A stretch of DNA of 64,000 nucleotides from Arthrobotrys musiformis (Eukaryota; Ascomycota; Orbiliomycetes; Orbiliales; Orbiliaceae). The stretch is from positions 806,001-870,000 of the forward strand of contig JAVHJL010000012.1 in the NCBI GenBank assembly GCA_036971715.1, read 5' to 3'. The number at the start of each line of letters is the position of its first letter. The first letter of the stretch is position 1. Positions 54,743-64,000 of the stretch are shown here, in pieces. A program made the position numbers and the translations under genes. The notes beneath the pieces are model-generated. The model searched no databases and had not been told where the DNA came from. It worked only from the letters and a program-made list of their open reading frames with translations.

Positions 54743-54873
54743 ACAAGATATGGCAGCTTACGCTGCACATTTACCCTCCTATACGGCTCATTCATGCCCC
54801 GCAGTCAACGCGCGGCATTACATTTGCGCTTACTGCTCGCCCATCCACGCCGTGAATGAGCCTGCGTTAGCAG
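54743..54873 (+). mobile_element. Short hairpin element, copy 3 (diverged)
   Basis: Shares GATATGGCAGCTTACGCTGC and CATTTACCCTCCT with the other copies, then carries arms GGCTCATTCA ... TGAATGAGCC instead of GGCCCGTTTA ... TAAACGGGCC. The arms differ from those of the other copies but still pair. The interior keeps CTGCTCGCCCATCCAC. Confidence 0.6.
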
Positions 54874-54898
54874 TGCCAATAGTCCGACCCGTTCATAA

Positions 54899-55201
54899 AT
54901 GGGGGTGGCGTATTGCGGCATCAGGTTGACAGAAAACCGCGCCCAGGTAAAATACGTTCAGGTTAAATGGAGTGATGGCGAGGTCACTTGGGAAACTTCA
55001 TCTAGCCTTCAGACTCTCAAGTATCGAAGCTTAGCAACTAAGGAAATGTGGCGAGCGCACGTTAGAGCTATGGCAGAAAGCGCTGAGGCACAATTCGTGA
55101 AGTGGGCCAATTCCGGAACTCTCCCGCCAGCTGCAAATTCAAAGGAGCGTTTCAAAACAGAGCCTAAAGAGGAAAAACCAGATGGTATGGATCAATCGTA
55201 A
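54899..55201 (+). CDS. Chromo-like domain protein 2 (possibly truncated)
   Basis: 100 residues from ATG 54899. KYVQVKWSDGEVTWETSSSL (about residues 18-37) has the chromodomain strand pattern, then a helical, charged tail (RAHVRAMAESAEAQFVKWAN) and a lysine/glutamate-rich end. The hairpin element ends about 25 bases upstream, so the original N-terminus and promoter may have been lost. Similar in style to 17270-17779. Reader of histone methylation by family, unproven here. Confidence 0.45.
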   Translation: MGVAYCGIRLTENRAQVKYVQVKWSDGEVTWETSSSLQTLKYRSLATKEMWRAHVRAMAESAEAQFVKWANSGTLPPAANSKERFKTEPKEEKPDGMDQS

Positions 55202-55444
55202 GCGCTAATTGCGGAATCCGGAACATTCATGTATACTTAAGCAGTTATTCACGATTAAATTAATTTGGCTATGTATTTATGCGAGGTATATTTCCCTCAA
55301 TAATAGGTTTTAAAATTAAATTTACATGCAAATATCTTAGTTCTGTAAGTAGCTTCACCGTGTTCTAACTCACAGCGTGCGGTAACCGTAAGCGGTTATG
55401 AAATCCAACAGTATCGCAAAGTGAGAATTATTTTGCGCAAACCC

Positions 55445-55959
55445 TCAATCTGATTTCGTCGCGAAAAGCGTGCCTTCAGGCCATGAGATTGGTTCTGATT
55501 CGGGCGATGAGGGCTCTGTTTCCTTCTGCCAGGTTTGGAGCTCATCTTGCAGGGCGTGCTCGTCAGTTTTGTCTCGTATACAGACCTGGTCGCCCTTCGC
55601 TCTCAGATTGTCTATTTGGTTCCAGTTCCTTTGCTGGGAACCATTCTTCTGTGGAAGTTTAACATCGCATGAAAAGGTCAATTTCGGGGGTGGATATCGA
55701 GTCTAGCGCAAGGAATTTAGTTTCAAGGCGTTGTAAAAAATAAAAAAATTGTACATACAGTTTGGAGTTCCTCAATGTGAATAGGTTTGGGCGGCCATTC
55801 GGCCGATTGATCTGTCGAGTAAATGTATAGTTGTTTATTCTCCCTTTCTATGATCGAAAACACCTTGGCGCCGCATCTTTGTTCGAGCTCCTTAAACTTA
55901 TGATGGAGCCCCTGGTTCAGGCGTTTCCTGAAAGTTTGATTTCGGGCGATCGCCGTTTT
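55445..55959 (-). CDS. MADS-box-like protein 2, start not found
   Basis: Two exons (to 55759, then 55702-55445), phase 0 across a 56-base intron. Exon 1 reads TAIARNQTFRKRLNQGLHHK, FKELEQRCGAKVFSIIEREN, KQLYIYSTDQSAEWPPKPIH. It aligns with the protein at 17981-18411 in F(R)..., K..EL..C.A.V..II.R, Y.YS and the WPP motif. Exon 2 begins TRYPPPKLTF. The frame is closed upstream by TAA at 55960-55962 without an ATG, so the first exon is missing from my model or the gene is broken. Lies upstream of and divergent from the ferric reductase. Confidence 0.55.
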
Positions 55960-56233
55960 TTATGGGGATGTCAGTAGCTTGGGGGTCGGCATAGCTGGTT
56001 GCGAGCTTGTACAAGCTTGTGTGTTTGCCATAACTACGAAAGAGGGCGTAAAACTAGGAGCGGAAACGGGCCTTATATACCCGTGGATACTTAAGCTGCC
56101 ATGTTAGTCGTCAAATTGCACATCCAATACGTAAGGTATATAACGGTTGGATAATACTCTAGTTCACTTTCCGACAGACAGACAGCGACCTCGAGTTAAC
56201 TTTTTTTTTTTTTTTTCCGACCTAAAGCCCACG

Positions 56234-58009
56234 ATGATGGATACCATTGCAAACGTCAACAAGCTTGGGTTGTCTGCTATTCCTATCTGGTATGGGTTGG
56301 GGCTGGCTGCAAGTGCAGTTTTGCTTTTGTTGTACCAGCTCTCCAAGAGTTGTATCACGGTAACAAGGAAAGGGCTAGAATATGCCCACGCTCGCCTACA
56401 TTCTCCCCTTCGGCTTGGTATCTTCGGAGATACAACAAGAGGTCGTTTTATGACATGGTGCCTCTTTCTCATTGTAAATGGTGTGGGAACTCTGCTTGGC
56501 CCAAACAACACAGCTGCATGGCTTGTGCGGAGTGCGAGGATGGCTGTAATGAACTTTTGCCTGGTCGCCTGTACCGGAAAGCCAAATTTTTGGGGTTATC
56601 TCTGTGGTACTTCGTATTCTCTCCTTGAGACATTGCACAAATGGTCGGGGTTTGTTGGCATCACCCAAGCAATTGTCCATGCTTCGATTGCTGCGGCGTA
56701 CAAAAAACCCACCGGCACGTTTTGGGCTGATGCAGGGTTTTTAGCGGCGGTTGGTTTGACTACAATGGCCACGTTTTTGCTACTGAAAAACAGGGTATAC
56801 GAGACGCATCGTGTTTTCCACATTGCTCTCGCTATTTTTATTTTTCGTGGGTTCTGGGTTCATTCACGGGAGCATCAAAGACCGGAGTACCCTATTATTT
56901 GTGTTGCTCTTTGGGGCACGAGTTTCCTGTTGACGAACGCAAAACACATTTATCGAGTGTGCCGTGGAACCGGCTATGCTCGTATACATGTCACCAGCTT
57001 CCAAGGAGCCGTGCAACTACGTGTCGTAACTCGCCGTAGCTGGAAATTTTCCCCCGGCCAGTTCGTCTACATTTGCTTGCCCAGAGCACACCCCCTCGCA
57101 TTTATTCAATCACACCCCTTCGTTGTCGCCTGGTGGGATGGCAGCAGCACAAAAAGAGCCAAAACAATCTATCTATTGATTCAACCTCGCCGAGGATTTA
57201 CGTCTCAGCTTCCAGGACTAGGGCATGCGGTTCCGTATGGAGGCTTCATTGAAGGCCCCTATGGGAAACAAGTATCTCTGGACAATTATGGAACTGTCAT
57301 AATTTTGGCTTCAGGCATTGGGATTGCCGGTGTGCTCCCTTATCTGAAAAACATGATCCTGGGATTCAATGCCTCCGAGGTGAAAATGCAGAGACTGCAT
57401 TTACTCTGGATACTAGGTTCTGAAGGTACGTTTGTTCGCCTTTGTCTCAGTGCCCGTATAAAGCTCACCAAAGGAAGCGGAAGAAACTTGGGTTAAGCCT
57501 TGGATGGATGAACTTCTAAAGGAGGATCATAAATACGTGAGTATCAGGCAAATTTCGAATTTCTGGGAGCTGTGAATCACTCATCATATGTGATGATAGG
57601 TACTGAGGGTTTCGATGTATGTCCCAAGCCGTTGGTCTTCATCCGATGCTGTGGCAGGCCGAACTGTCAATATCGGCGACCATGGGAGGGTCTCGAAGTC
57701 GTACACGAATCCTGATGTTGTATCAATCCTGGACACAATATTGAGTGATAAGCAAGGCCAAACTATTTTACTTTGTAAGTCACATTAAACAATCTGCGGA
57801 GGATACATATTCGATCTGGATATCTAACGCCCTGAGACTGATATATCTAATTCGCTGCTGAAGGCTGTGCGAATCAACAACTCGAGGGACATACCCGGTC
57901 CGCGATCTCGGAGCAGAAATATTTTGACGTAGTCTTTCAGTCGATTGAGTTTAAACCGTTTGATACTGGGCTACCACCACCGAAGGCCCAAGATCAGTAT
58001 GAAATATAG
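56234..58009 (+). CDS. Ferric reductase-like transmembrane flavocytochrome (FRE family)
   Basis: Moves electrons from NADPH through FAD and two hemes across the membrane to reduce metal ions. Four exons (56234-57425, 57478-57536, 57600-57774, 57864-58009) close in phase, 523 residues. Several membrane helices occupy about residues 18-235. Heme ligands appear as two His pairs with the canonical spacing: H135/H149 and H196/H210. The FAD site is HPF at 294-296. NADPH-binding segments are EGPYG (340-344) and ASGIGIAG (359-366). The C-terminus has ANQQLEGHTRSAISEQKYFD. The usual AGG..I is ASG..I and HPF(T/S) is HPFVV, conservative changes. The first acceptor (GGAAG) was selected because the nearer CAAAG leads to a stop. 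FRE genes are frequent Starship cargo, which fits the captain at the left edge. Confidence 0.9.
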
Positions 58010-58213
58010 GCTACATGCGGGAACGAGACTAGGCTACATGTAGATATAGTGACAAATCGAAACGGAATTACAAGTAAATGATACAAAAATGAAAGAAATA
58101 TTTCCTTTCTTATTTGATAGCCTTGGGCGGTACAACTTGGCCTCAAGATAAGCTTGAAGATCTTCTCAATGCTTTACATAACCCAAACACGATATTTGAT
58201 TTCAGTCCGATAT

Positions 58214-58942
58214 TTAAGGCTTCAACTTGTACAAATTTGTTTTGTAGCGACATCTTATTCTGCTACCCATTCCCAAATGGGGGGGATTTCGGTCGACGGG
58301 CCTACCGATTCCCCACCCGACTATAGGCTCTATGATGGGCCCTTTAGACTCATCGAAAGTGCGGGATCCGATAGAGAAGCCTTCGGCTTCAGGCCATGAT
58401 TTGGCCGGGGCAATCTGAATTGGCTCCCTCTTGCTCCTTTCCACAAGTTCCTTTTGTGTGATACGGCGATAACGGCGAGTTTCAGACCCCTTCTTTGCTT
58501 GGTTCTGCCGTCGCACGATCTCATCCTGAGTTAAACCGAACCAAGGAGTATTTCTTTTCCAGCGCATTTGTAAACACCGCTCTTCAATTTTACTACACCC
58601 TATTCCCTCTAGCTCCGCAATAATATTTTTCCAAGTAAATCCATTTTCACGCCGGTTTTGCAAAAAGGCATTTTCTGGAAAAAGACGCGGATACTCGGCT
58701 GCGACAAGCGTCATAACCTCAGGGTAGACAGCTGCCGGGTACTGGGGACTGCAGGCAACTCGATGGTGATGTCTAGCCCCGAGGCCTCCATTAAACTGTG
58801 ACATATTCGGCTCAATACGATAGACAGTATCGCTCTTGGCGAAGAGATTGTTATCGTAAAGCCAGTTTGTAAGCCCGTCTTCTGGAAGATTATTTTGGTG
58901 ACTGCCACTATAGCAGTTGTATGTGAAATCGGAGTGGTTCAT
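58214..58942 (-). CDS. Myb/SANT-like DNA-binding protein, copy 3
   Basis: Single exon of 242 residues from ATG 58942 (MNHSDFTYNCYSGSHQNNLP). The helix-turn-helix is at about 95-140: YPRLFPENAFLQNRRENGFT, WKNIIAELEGIGCSKIEERC, LQMRWKRNTPW. It shares the C-L-Q-M-R core with the copies at 9776-10374 and 13717-14394 but is more diverged. A basic region (KKGSETRRYRRITQKELVER) follows. The tail is proline-rich. Convergent with the ferric reductase. Probably nuclear. Confidence 0.65.
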   Translation of the reverse strand: MNHSDFTYNCYSGSHQNNLPEDGLTNWLYDNNLFAKSDTVYRIEPNMSQFNGGLGARHHHRVACSPQYPAAVYPEVMTLVAAEYPRLFPENAFLQNRRENGFTWKNIIAELEGIGCSKIEERCLQMRWKRNTPWFGLTQDEIVRRQNQAKKGSETRRYRRITQKELVERSKREPIQIAPAKSWPEAEGFSIGSRTFDESKGPIIEPIVGWGIGRPVDRNPPHLGMGSRIRCRYKTNLYKLKP

Positions 58943-59307
58943 AATGAGAGTGGTGTGGGTAAGCGCATCTCCCTATTCTCGGGGTTAGGATCCATTATTT
59001 ATATAACTGTAGTTACTTATATAGATGTCTGATTTAGATTGTTGTTAAAATTAGATGTATATAATGCGCCCGGGTTTGGGTACACGATAAATACTACACT
59101 AATAAATACATGTGTATAATTTGATCGAATTTCTCATTCTAAATAGCTGCTAGTCTAGTTACAAAGTTTCTTGGTGAATCCACACCCTTCTTGTTTGACA
59201 GACCACATAGCTGTATAGATACAAAACTCTTGCTTGACGCGGGATAATAAACATGATTGAAAACGAGACATGCTCTCGACAGATTTTCGGACTAAAGACT
59301 ATTTTCA

Positions 59308-60072
59308 TTACCCTTCTCTAGTGCTATTGGTTGCTTCGTACCCGGCCGGGGTATTCTCCCCATCCAAAAGTTCCATAAGAGTTGTTGCAAGTGCTGTATC
59401 CAGTTCCTCTAAGCTCATCCTCCGACTAAGAGCTTCCTTCCTTTCTCTATCAGCCTGGTCGAGCAATTCAATATTGCTATCCATCCAATATTTTCTTTTC
59501 AAGGGGCTTGCAGGAAATATTTCTTCAACTTGCTCGATACGTTGTGTTAGGGCCTTGCTGATATCGGCTTCTAGATCGGCGGAGTGACTGATCATTTCTC
59601 TTAGTTTATGCTCCGTTTCAATCAGATACCCAAAGAAGTCGAGCGTAAGCCTTCTCTTATTCTCGAGTTCGCTTATTTCTCGATAAAGGCCATTTTGAAC
59701 TTTTTGTTGATCACGACAGATCAGTTGGAGACGTTTTATTTCCTGTTGTAGGTCTCGGTTCTGTTGGCGAAGGGATTGCAGATCCTGCTGTAGAGAGGCC
59801 ACATCAGAGGCCTCTGCTGGACTGAAGCGTTTTTTGAAATCATGTAGGATGTTTGCAAGCGCCCGGAGCTTTTCTTTCTCAGAAAGGGAGGTTTTGGCAT
59901 TCTGTGGTAGGATAGGCCCTGGAGTTCCATACCCCGAGTCTCTGGCCAATCTAGTCTCAGAGGCTATCTCGTAAACCATCTCAGAAACTTCCTCAGCGAA
60001 GATATCTGAGCTAGTATCGACCAATCTTTGGGTCTCCGGGCTCCCACCAGTGGATCTTTGTTCGGATTCCAT
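59308..60072 (-). CDS. Coiled-coil hypothetical protein
   Basis: Single exon of 254 residues from ATG 60072 (MESEQRSTGGSPETQRLVDT). Residues about 62-150 form a long coiled coil (DVASLQQDLQSLRQQNRDLQ, QEIKRLQLICRDQQKVQNGL), followed by a second helical part (HKLREMISHSADLEADISKA). There is no membrane segment or enzymatic motif. The N-terminus is Ser/Glu-rich. No family assigned; structural or scaffold role possible. Confidence 0.65.
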   Translation of the reverse strand: MESEQRSTGGSPETQRLVDTSSDIFAEEVSEMVYEIASETRLARDSGYGTPGPILPQNAKTSLSEKEKLRALANILHDFKKRFSPAEASDVASLQQDLQSLRQQNRDLQQEIKRLQLICRDQQKVQNGLYREISELENKRRLTLDFFGYLIETEHKLREMISHSADLEADISKALTQRIEQVEEIFPASPLKRKYWMDSNIELLDQADRERKEALSRRMSLEELDTALATTLMELLDGENTPAGYEATNSTREG

Positions 60073-60726
60073 TGTTAAGGCAGGAAATATAATTCTGTGG
60101 GATGCGATTGCGATGAAAGTAATTTCGTTTCTCTAGTCAAGGGAGACCCTAGGTGGAGGGTTTATATAGCCTTTGGGGCCAATAGTTGAGTAGGCTAGAC
60201 GAGAGAGACAAGCGTTATGCCGAGCAGCCACAATGATACAGGATTTTCCCGTGTGGAAAAACCCTTGCAATAATATCCTGTATCTAGTAGACAGCCCATT
60301 TGGGAGCGCCAGAGCTTTGCCAAATATTCCCGCCTGCTAAAAACCAAGCCAGAATATCCCGGAAATCTAGTTTCCGCACGGGAAAAGATTGTGCAGAAGA
60401 AAAGATATAATTTGGGACTCTTAACCAGCTTCATTTTTCAAAGATTCTATAAAGGGTGTGTTCCACTCAGCAGCTGCACGCCACTTTGGACGGCCCACAA
60501 TTCTTTTCTTATAGACCGATCATTGTTACAGGGAACAGCGTGAAGTCGCCAACGATACTACTATTGGCACGCGACAATACTTTCTCTCTTTCTCTTTTTT
60601 TTGCAAATTTCCGTTGAGCAGCTCACGGCTGCTGGTGGGCAACTGGCTTAGAGCAACCATAGTACTCAGTTTATCGATGCAGCGCAGATACTCCCCCCAA
60701 AGGACCTAGCAACCTGCAATCCAGAT
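60073..60726. other. Intergenic region, nothing recognised
   Basis: Divergent promoter space for the coiled-coil and C2H2 genes. A TTTCTCTTTCTCTTTTTTTT tract is at about 60582-60601. Confidence 0.35.
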
Positions 60727-61481
60727 ATGAGTATCCAACATGACCTTTCTCAAGTTGAGATAGGTACTCAAGAACCTGGAAATGACTCAGAAATCTTTGG
60801 TCAATTTGAAGATGCTTTTGATTTAATACAAAGGTCTCGTTGTGAGGAATCCAGTCTTGATTCCCAGAATTCTACGTTTAGAGTGTGCTACAGTGAGTCT
60901 GTTTTGTGGCGTTACCAGCCCTCCCTTTGTGGCGTCTGGGTACGGGACGACCAACGGGACGACCAAAGGGACGACCGTTTCGTTGCCCAATCCAGTACCG
61001 GAATAAAATCCAACAAAACCAACACGTGCGCCAATCCAGGAGAAGAGGACGTATGTGTACTCCTCCGCTAACTAAAGCCTCACCTCTAAATACGATGCTA
61101 ATACTCACGTAGTCATGTAGCTCTACCGGATGCAGAATAAGTTTTCTAGGCTGTAGGGGAATTTCTTCGGATTTGGTACAGATCATCGACTGGCAGGTAC
61201 ATTTTGCCTCTGAAAATTGCGAAATAGCAAAGGATGGAGAATCAACCAAAACAAAGTGTTTTGGGCTACTGAGAACTCCGGCTCAAAAACGAACTTCTGG
61301 AAACCTCGCGGAGGGTATCGAGGGAAATGGTTGTAATGTGGTACGGCAAAAAGAACGCATTCGTCGGCGTGCGACGGCCCCTACTGAAGGGATATTCCAC
61401 GAATGCGTGCATTGTAAGAAAAGATTCAAGCTTCAGGGCCGTTTAAAATGCCACAAAAAGGAGAAACACATGTATGAATAA
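60727..61481 (+). CDS. C2H2-type zinc-finger protein, two exons
   Basis: Exons 60727-60892 and 61150-61481, GTGAGT donor and TTCTAG acceptor, in phase, 165 residues. The N-terminus is acidic (MSIQHDLSQVEIGTQEPGND). A basic stretch (RQKERIRRRATAPTEG) precedes one classical finger, FHECVHCKKRFKLQGRLKCH ending KKEKH. The 257-base intron is long for this window and contains three tandem GGGACGACC words (60943-60975). A smaller internal exon is possible. Probable DNA-binding protein. Confidence 0.5.
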
Positions 61482-61739
61482 ACCATGGATAGGAACTACG
61501 AAGAACCTATCCCTTCGCTTTTCAAGAAAGTGCAAATATTCCATTTGTGTGTGTGGTGCTGCGAGTGGATATAATTCAAAGAGTGCGCCTCCCACCATCA
61601 ACCTTGGCGAAAATGCTTGCCCCTCTCCCTTTTTTCTAATTTTGCTTTAAAATTCGTAATTAAGTTCCTGAAGCCTATCAAAAATAATTAACGCACTACC
61701 ACCTTGTTTAAAGTTTCAGTCGCTATTCCTTCCAATGCA

Positions 61740-61931
61740 TTATCGCGGGCTTGTCTTATAGCTTCTAATTCCAGCATTATGATCTTTGTGGGGGTAAAAT
61801 CGACTGCTCGCGGAATCGGGTTGCTTGAGGCGGAATGAGATATCTGCCCTTATCATGTTCCGTCTTATCCTCTGATGTGAGCCATCTTTAACCTCGATTC
61901 CCTTGTTTTTTGGTACCCAATAAGATGCCAT
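61740..61931 (-). CDS. Small basic hypothetical protein
   Basis: 63 residues from ATG 61931 (MASYWVPKNKGIEVKDGSHQ, then RIRRNMIRADISFRLKQPDS). Basic, no family. The spacing of basic residues recalls the start of the MADS-like genes, but the rest does not match, so I do not claim it. Confidence 0.28.
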   Translation of the reverse strand: MASYWVPKNKGIEVKDGSHQRIRRNMIRADISFRLKQPDSASSRFYPHKDHNAGIRSYKTSPR

Positions 61932-62503
61932 TTTAGAACACTAACAGATATTTCATTTGGTTCGGTTCGTTTCAAAAATGCCAATGATTGTCATTAGGGC
62001 CATATTCAACTTTCTGGCGAGCTCTACAAGGAGATCGTTCGCTTTACTATTTGAACTACCGTTCGTGTTCAAATGCGTTCGCGTCGGTAGGCTGCGAGAA
62101 GACCGGGTTAGATGTCAACGTTTGCATATGTGTTCGTCACCGCATGTCACCGGTACATACCGTGGAGGGATTTCACAGACTTGGGGGTGGGCCAAAATTG
62201 ATAGGAAGGCTCTGTAGCTCACTTAACCAAAGGACCTAGCTCAACTAAAATAAGACCATAAACCGACTTACACCATTCGAGTCGGCTCAGAAGTCTGCCG
62301 GAAACGAGTGTGCAACACAGAATGCCTTGGCACGGTCCCCCAAGAGGTGGTCTCACAGGCGTCTTATTTTGGGCGTTCGAACAAGGCTAACGGCATATAA
62401 ATCCTGCCCCCCCGCGTACCTTTAGCGCAGAATTGCGAACTGGATTACCTACCGTTATAGCTACCGTACAAGATACATCCTCTTGGGGGAGACAAAAACG
62501 TTC

Positions 62504-62962
62504 ATGGTTGGAAGAGGCTTTGATAAAAGAATCCCTTATCGATACATCCCGACCTACAACTCCTTGGAGCCCATGGAGCCCTGCAAGAAATACAAAGTCG
62601 AGAGAATTTTGGCCTGGAACGCTGAGCTTGATCAGTATTTGATAGAATGGACAGGTTATCACATCACTAGCTCAACCTGGGAACCAGCGCGAAATATCCG
62701 GGAGGATGCCCCGAAGTGCATTCGGAACTTCCATAGGAAGTTGCAACGTGGGTGCAGAACTACCAAAGCCGAGGCAGACTTTATTATTTGGGTACCGCGG
62801 GAGCTCAAACGTTGGAAGAGGATCCCGACATTAGAGCCCATCAAGATGGTCAGTAATAGACCTCATTTGGATGCCTTTCTTCAGCCCCGGCACTAACACA
62901 ACATTCTAAAGGGCGGCGATTTCATCACCGTTGAAGTAACAGATCCAGAAGTTGGCAAGTGA
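62504..62962 (+). CDS. Chromodomain protein 3 (canonical)
   Basis: Two exons (62504-62848, 62912-62962) with an ideal CTAAC branch point, 131 residues. Residues about 27-75 are a clear chromodomain: KKYKVERILAWNAELDQYLI, EWTGYHITSSTWEPARNIRE. The usual aromatic cage (Y/W..W) residues are present. The rest is short and basic (FHRKLQRGCRTTKAE). Chromodomains of this type bind methylated histone H3. They are also found at the end of Gypsy integrases (chromoviruses), but no integrase lies upstream here. A free-standing reader protein is the better reading. Confidence 0.7.
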
Positions 62963-63520
62963 AAGGATCGCCTTGATATTGAACGAGGTGCGCTGTACCT
63001 CTATGGTGCTGATTAGGAAGGTCTGTTACACAGCTAGCTTGGTGGGCATGCGAGACTCCTTAATTTTTATACCTTAAGCTTTCTAGCCTGTAGCTATGGT
63101 CGTCTATTTTTATCTTCTGTTATTGGTAATGTACCTAAATATCTAGGCACTTGGCCACATAGTAATCGAAAGCGGTGACCAACTCTAATAAACTATCGTT
63201 GTCGTTGTCGTAGTAGTAGTAGCATAGAAGCCATCTGTTGTTGTAATTGGAAAGTCTACTGGATTCATTCTTCCACCGAAGGTAGGCTTCGGCATACTCT
63301 TATATATTATGTACAATCCTGAGCTCCTTAACAATCTCTGTTCAAAGCCTTTACAGAGATTTCCTTCATGTGCCCGACTGCAAGGAGGGATTTAACTTTC
63401 TTCCTGCGAGGAAATTTTGCCCAGTGGGCTTTTGGGTCAGCTGAACTCGCGCCCACTTCGTTATACAACAAAAACAACACTAAATATTGTAACGCGTTGC
63501 CTGCCAACACGGGAGTTTCT
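62963..63520. other. Intergenic region, nothing recognised
   Basis: Contains a GTTGTCGTTGTCGTAGTAGTAGTAGC run (split here as GTTGTCGTTGTC and GTAGTAGTAG) near 63197-63221 and no coding signal. Confidence 0.35.
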
Positions 63521-63830
63521 GCCTGCCTACCTACCTACCTGCCTACCTACCTGCCTGCCTGCCTGCCTGCCTGCCTGCCCGCCTAAGTTCTGGCCTGGGT
63601 TCTGGTGTGTTCCGGCCTGGGTTCGAGATAGGCTGGCTGGTAGGCCGGAACCTATGCTGTTAGGTGGGCTGTTAGGTAGGCTGGTAGGTAGGTAGGTAGG
63701 CATGTAGGCCGGAACCCAGGCCGGAACCCAGGCCCGGACCTGGGCTGGTAGGCAGGTAGGCAGGTAGGCAGGCTGGCAGGTAGGTAGGTAGGCCGGAACC
63801 CAGGCCGGAATCCAGCCTGATAGGCAGTTC
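63521..63830. repeat. Mirrored CCTG/CCTA and GGCAGG/GGTAGG repeat tract
   Basis: 63526-63582 is a pyrimidine-rich tract of CCTG and CCTA units. 63670-63800 is a purine-rich tract of GGTA and GGCA units, interleaved with CCGGAACCCAGG copies at about 63699, 63719 and 63792. The two halves are complementary and could fold into a hairpin. Confidence 0.8.
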
Positions 63831-64000
63831 ATAGGCTCCAAAACGTCAGATAATTCAGGAACTTTCATCAACAAAATACGAGAATAAGAGCAGTCGGGTT
63901 GACGCGGTCCGAAGGACCCTTCTTGTCTTATAATATGGCCGATGAGCTCTGTCGCGTCGTTGGTAGGTGAAACCTGCCGTCGGTCACGTGCATACATGTG

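Noticed and set aside
62433..62642. Alternative frame over the chromodomain gene.
   Set aside because: It overlaps the canonical chromodomain frame and lacks any domain.
1..64000. tRNA, rRNA and other structured RNA genes.
   Set aside because: No cloverleaf-like arrangement with A and B boxes or rRNA-like sequence was recognised by eye. A covariance-model search was not possible.

Overview
The window is genomic DNA of a filamentous ascomycete (Pezizomycotina). The genes have short GT-AG introns of about 50 to 110 bases with CTAAC-like branch points, and there are no operons or bacterial ribosome sites. Protein families and retroelement remnants are fungal. The species cannot be told from the sequence. 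I spliced genes by eye; exon coordinates are given in the entries, and I checked that exon phases close wherever I call a gene intact.

The key gene is at the left edge. At 1091-3422 (+) lies a five-exon, 698-residue tyrosine recombinase of the DUF3435 family, the 'captain' that mobilises the giant fungal transposons called Starships. Its Arg, Arg, His and Tyr catalytic positions are all visible. Captains sit just inside the 5' end of a Starship and read inward, so the rest of the window is best read as Starship cargo. An intact ferric reductase at 56.2-58.0 kb, a common Starship passenger, supports this. Neither end of an element could be proven.

Region by region: 1-3.4 kb holds an AT-rich flank and the captain. 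From 4 to 22.9 kb are small, mostly single-copy or paired genes: two F-box-like paralogs, two LRR-like paralogs, two copies of a divergent small-membrane-protein/Myb-like pair, a SIR2-like gene overlapping a truncated F-box gene, a chromo-like gene, a MADS-like gene and C2H2 proteins. From 24.5 to 39.7 kb are an ankyrin gene with one nonsense codon and lineage-restricted hypothetical genes, ending in a leucine-zipper protein. Between 26.7 and 40.2 kb four purine/pyrimidine-asymmetric tandem arrays occur, three with a 10-base unit and one with a 5-base unit. From 42.9 to 54.9 kb is a nest of broken Gypsy and Copia pieces, inverted repeats and a small hairpin element, with an intact JmjC/zinc-finger gene inside it (43.9-46.6 kb). 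From 54.9 to 63 kb are a second MADS-like gene, the ferric reductase, a third Myb-like gene, a coiled-coil protein, a C2H2 protein and a canonical chromodomain protein. The right end is CCTG/CCTA and GGCAGG/GGTAGG repeats.

Taken together the cargo is unusually rich in genes that look nuclear: Myb/SANT-like (3), MADS-like (2), chromo-like (3), C2H2 (4), SIR2-like, JmjC and a leucine-zipper protein. A coherent function (control of transcription or silencing of the element or host) is an inference; the sequence shows only the families and their clustering.
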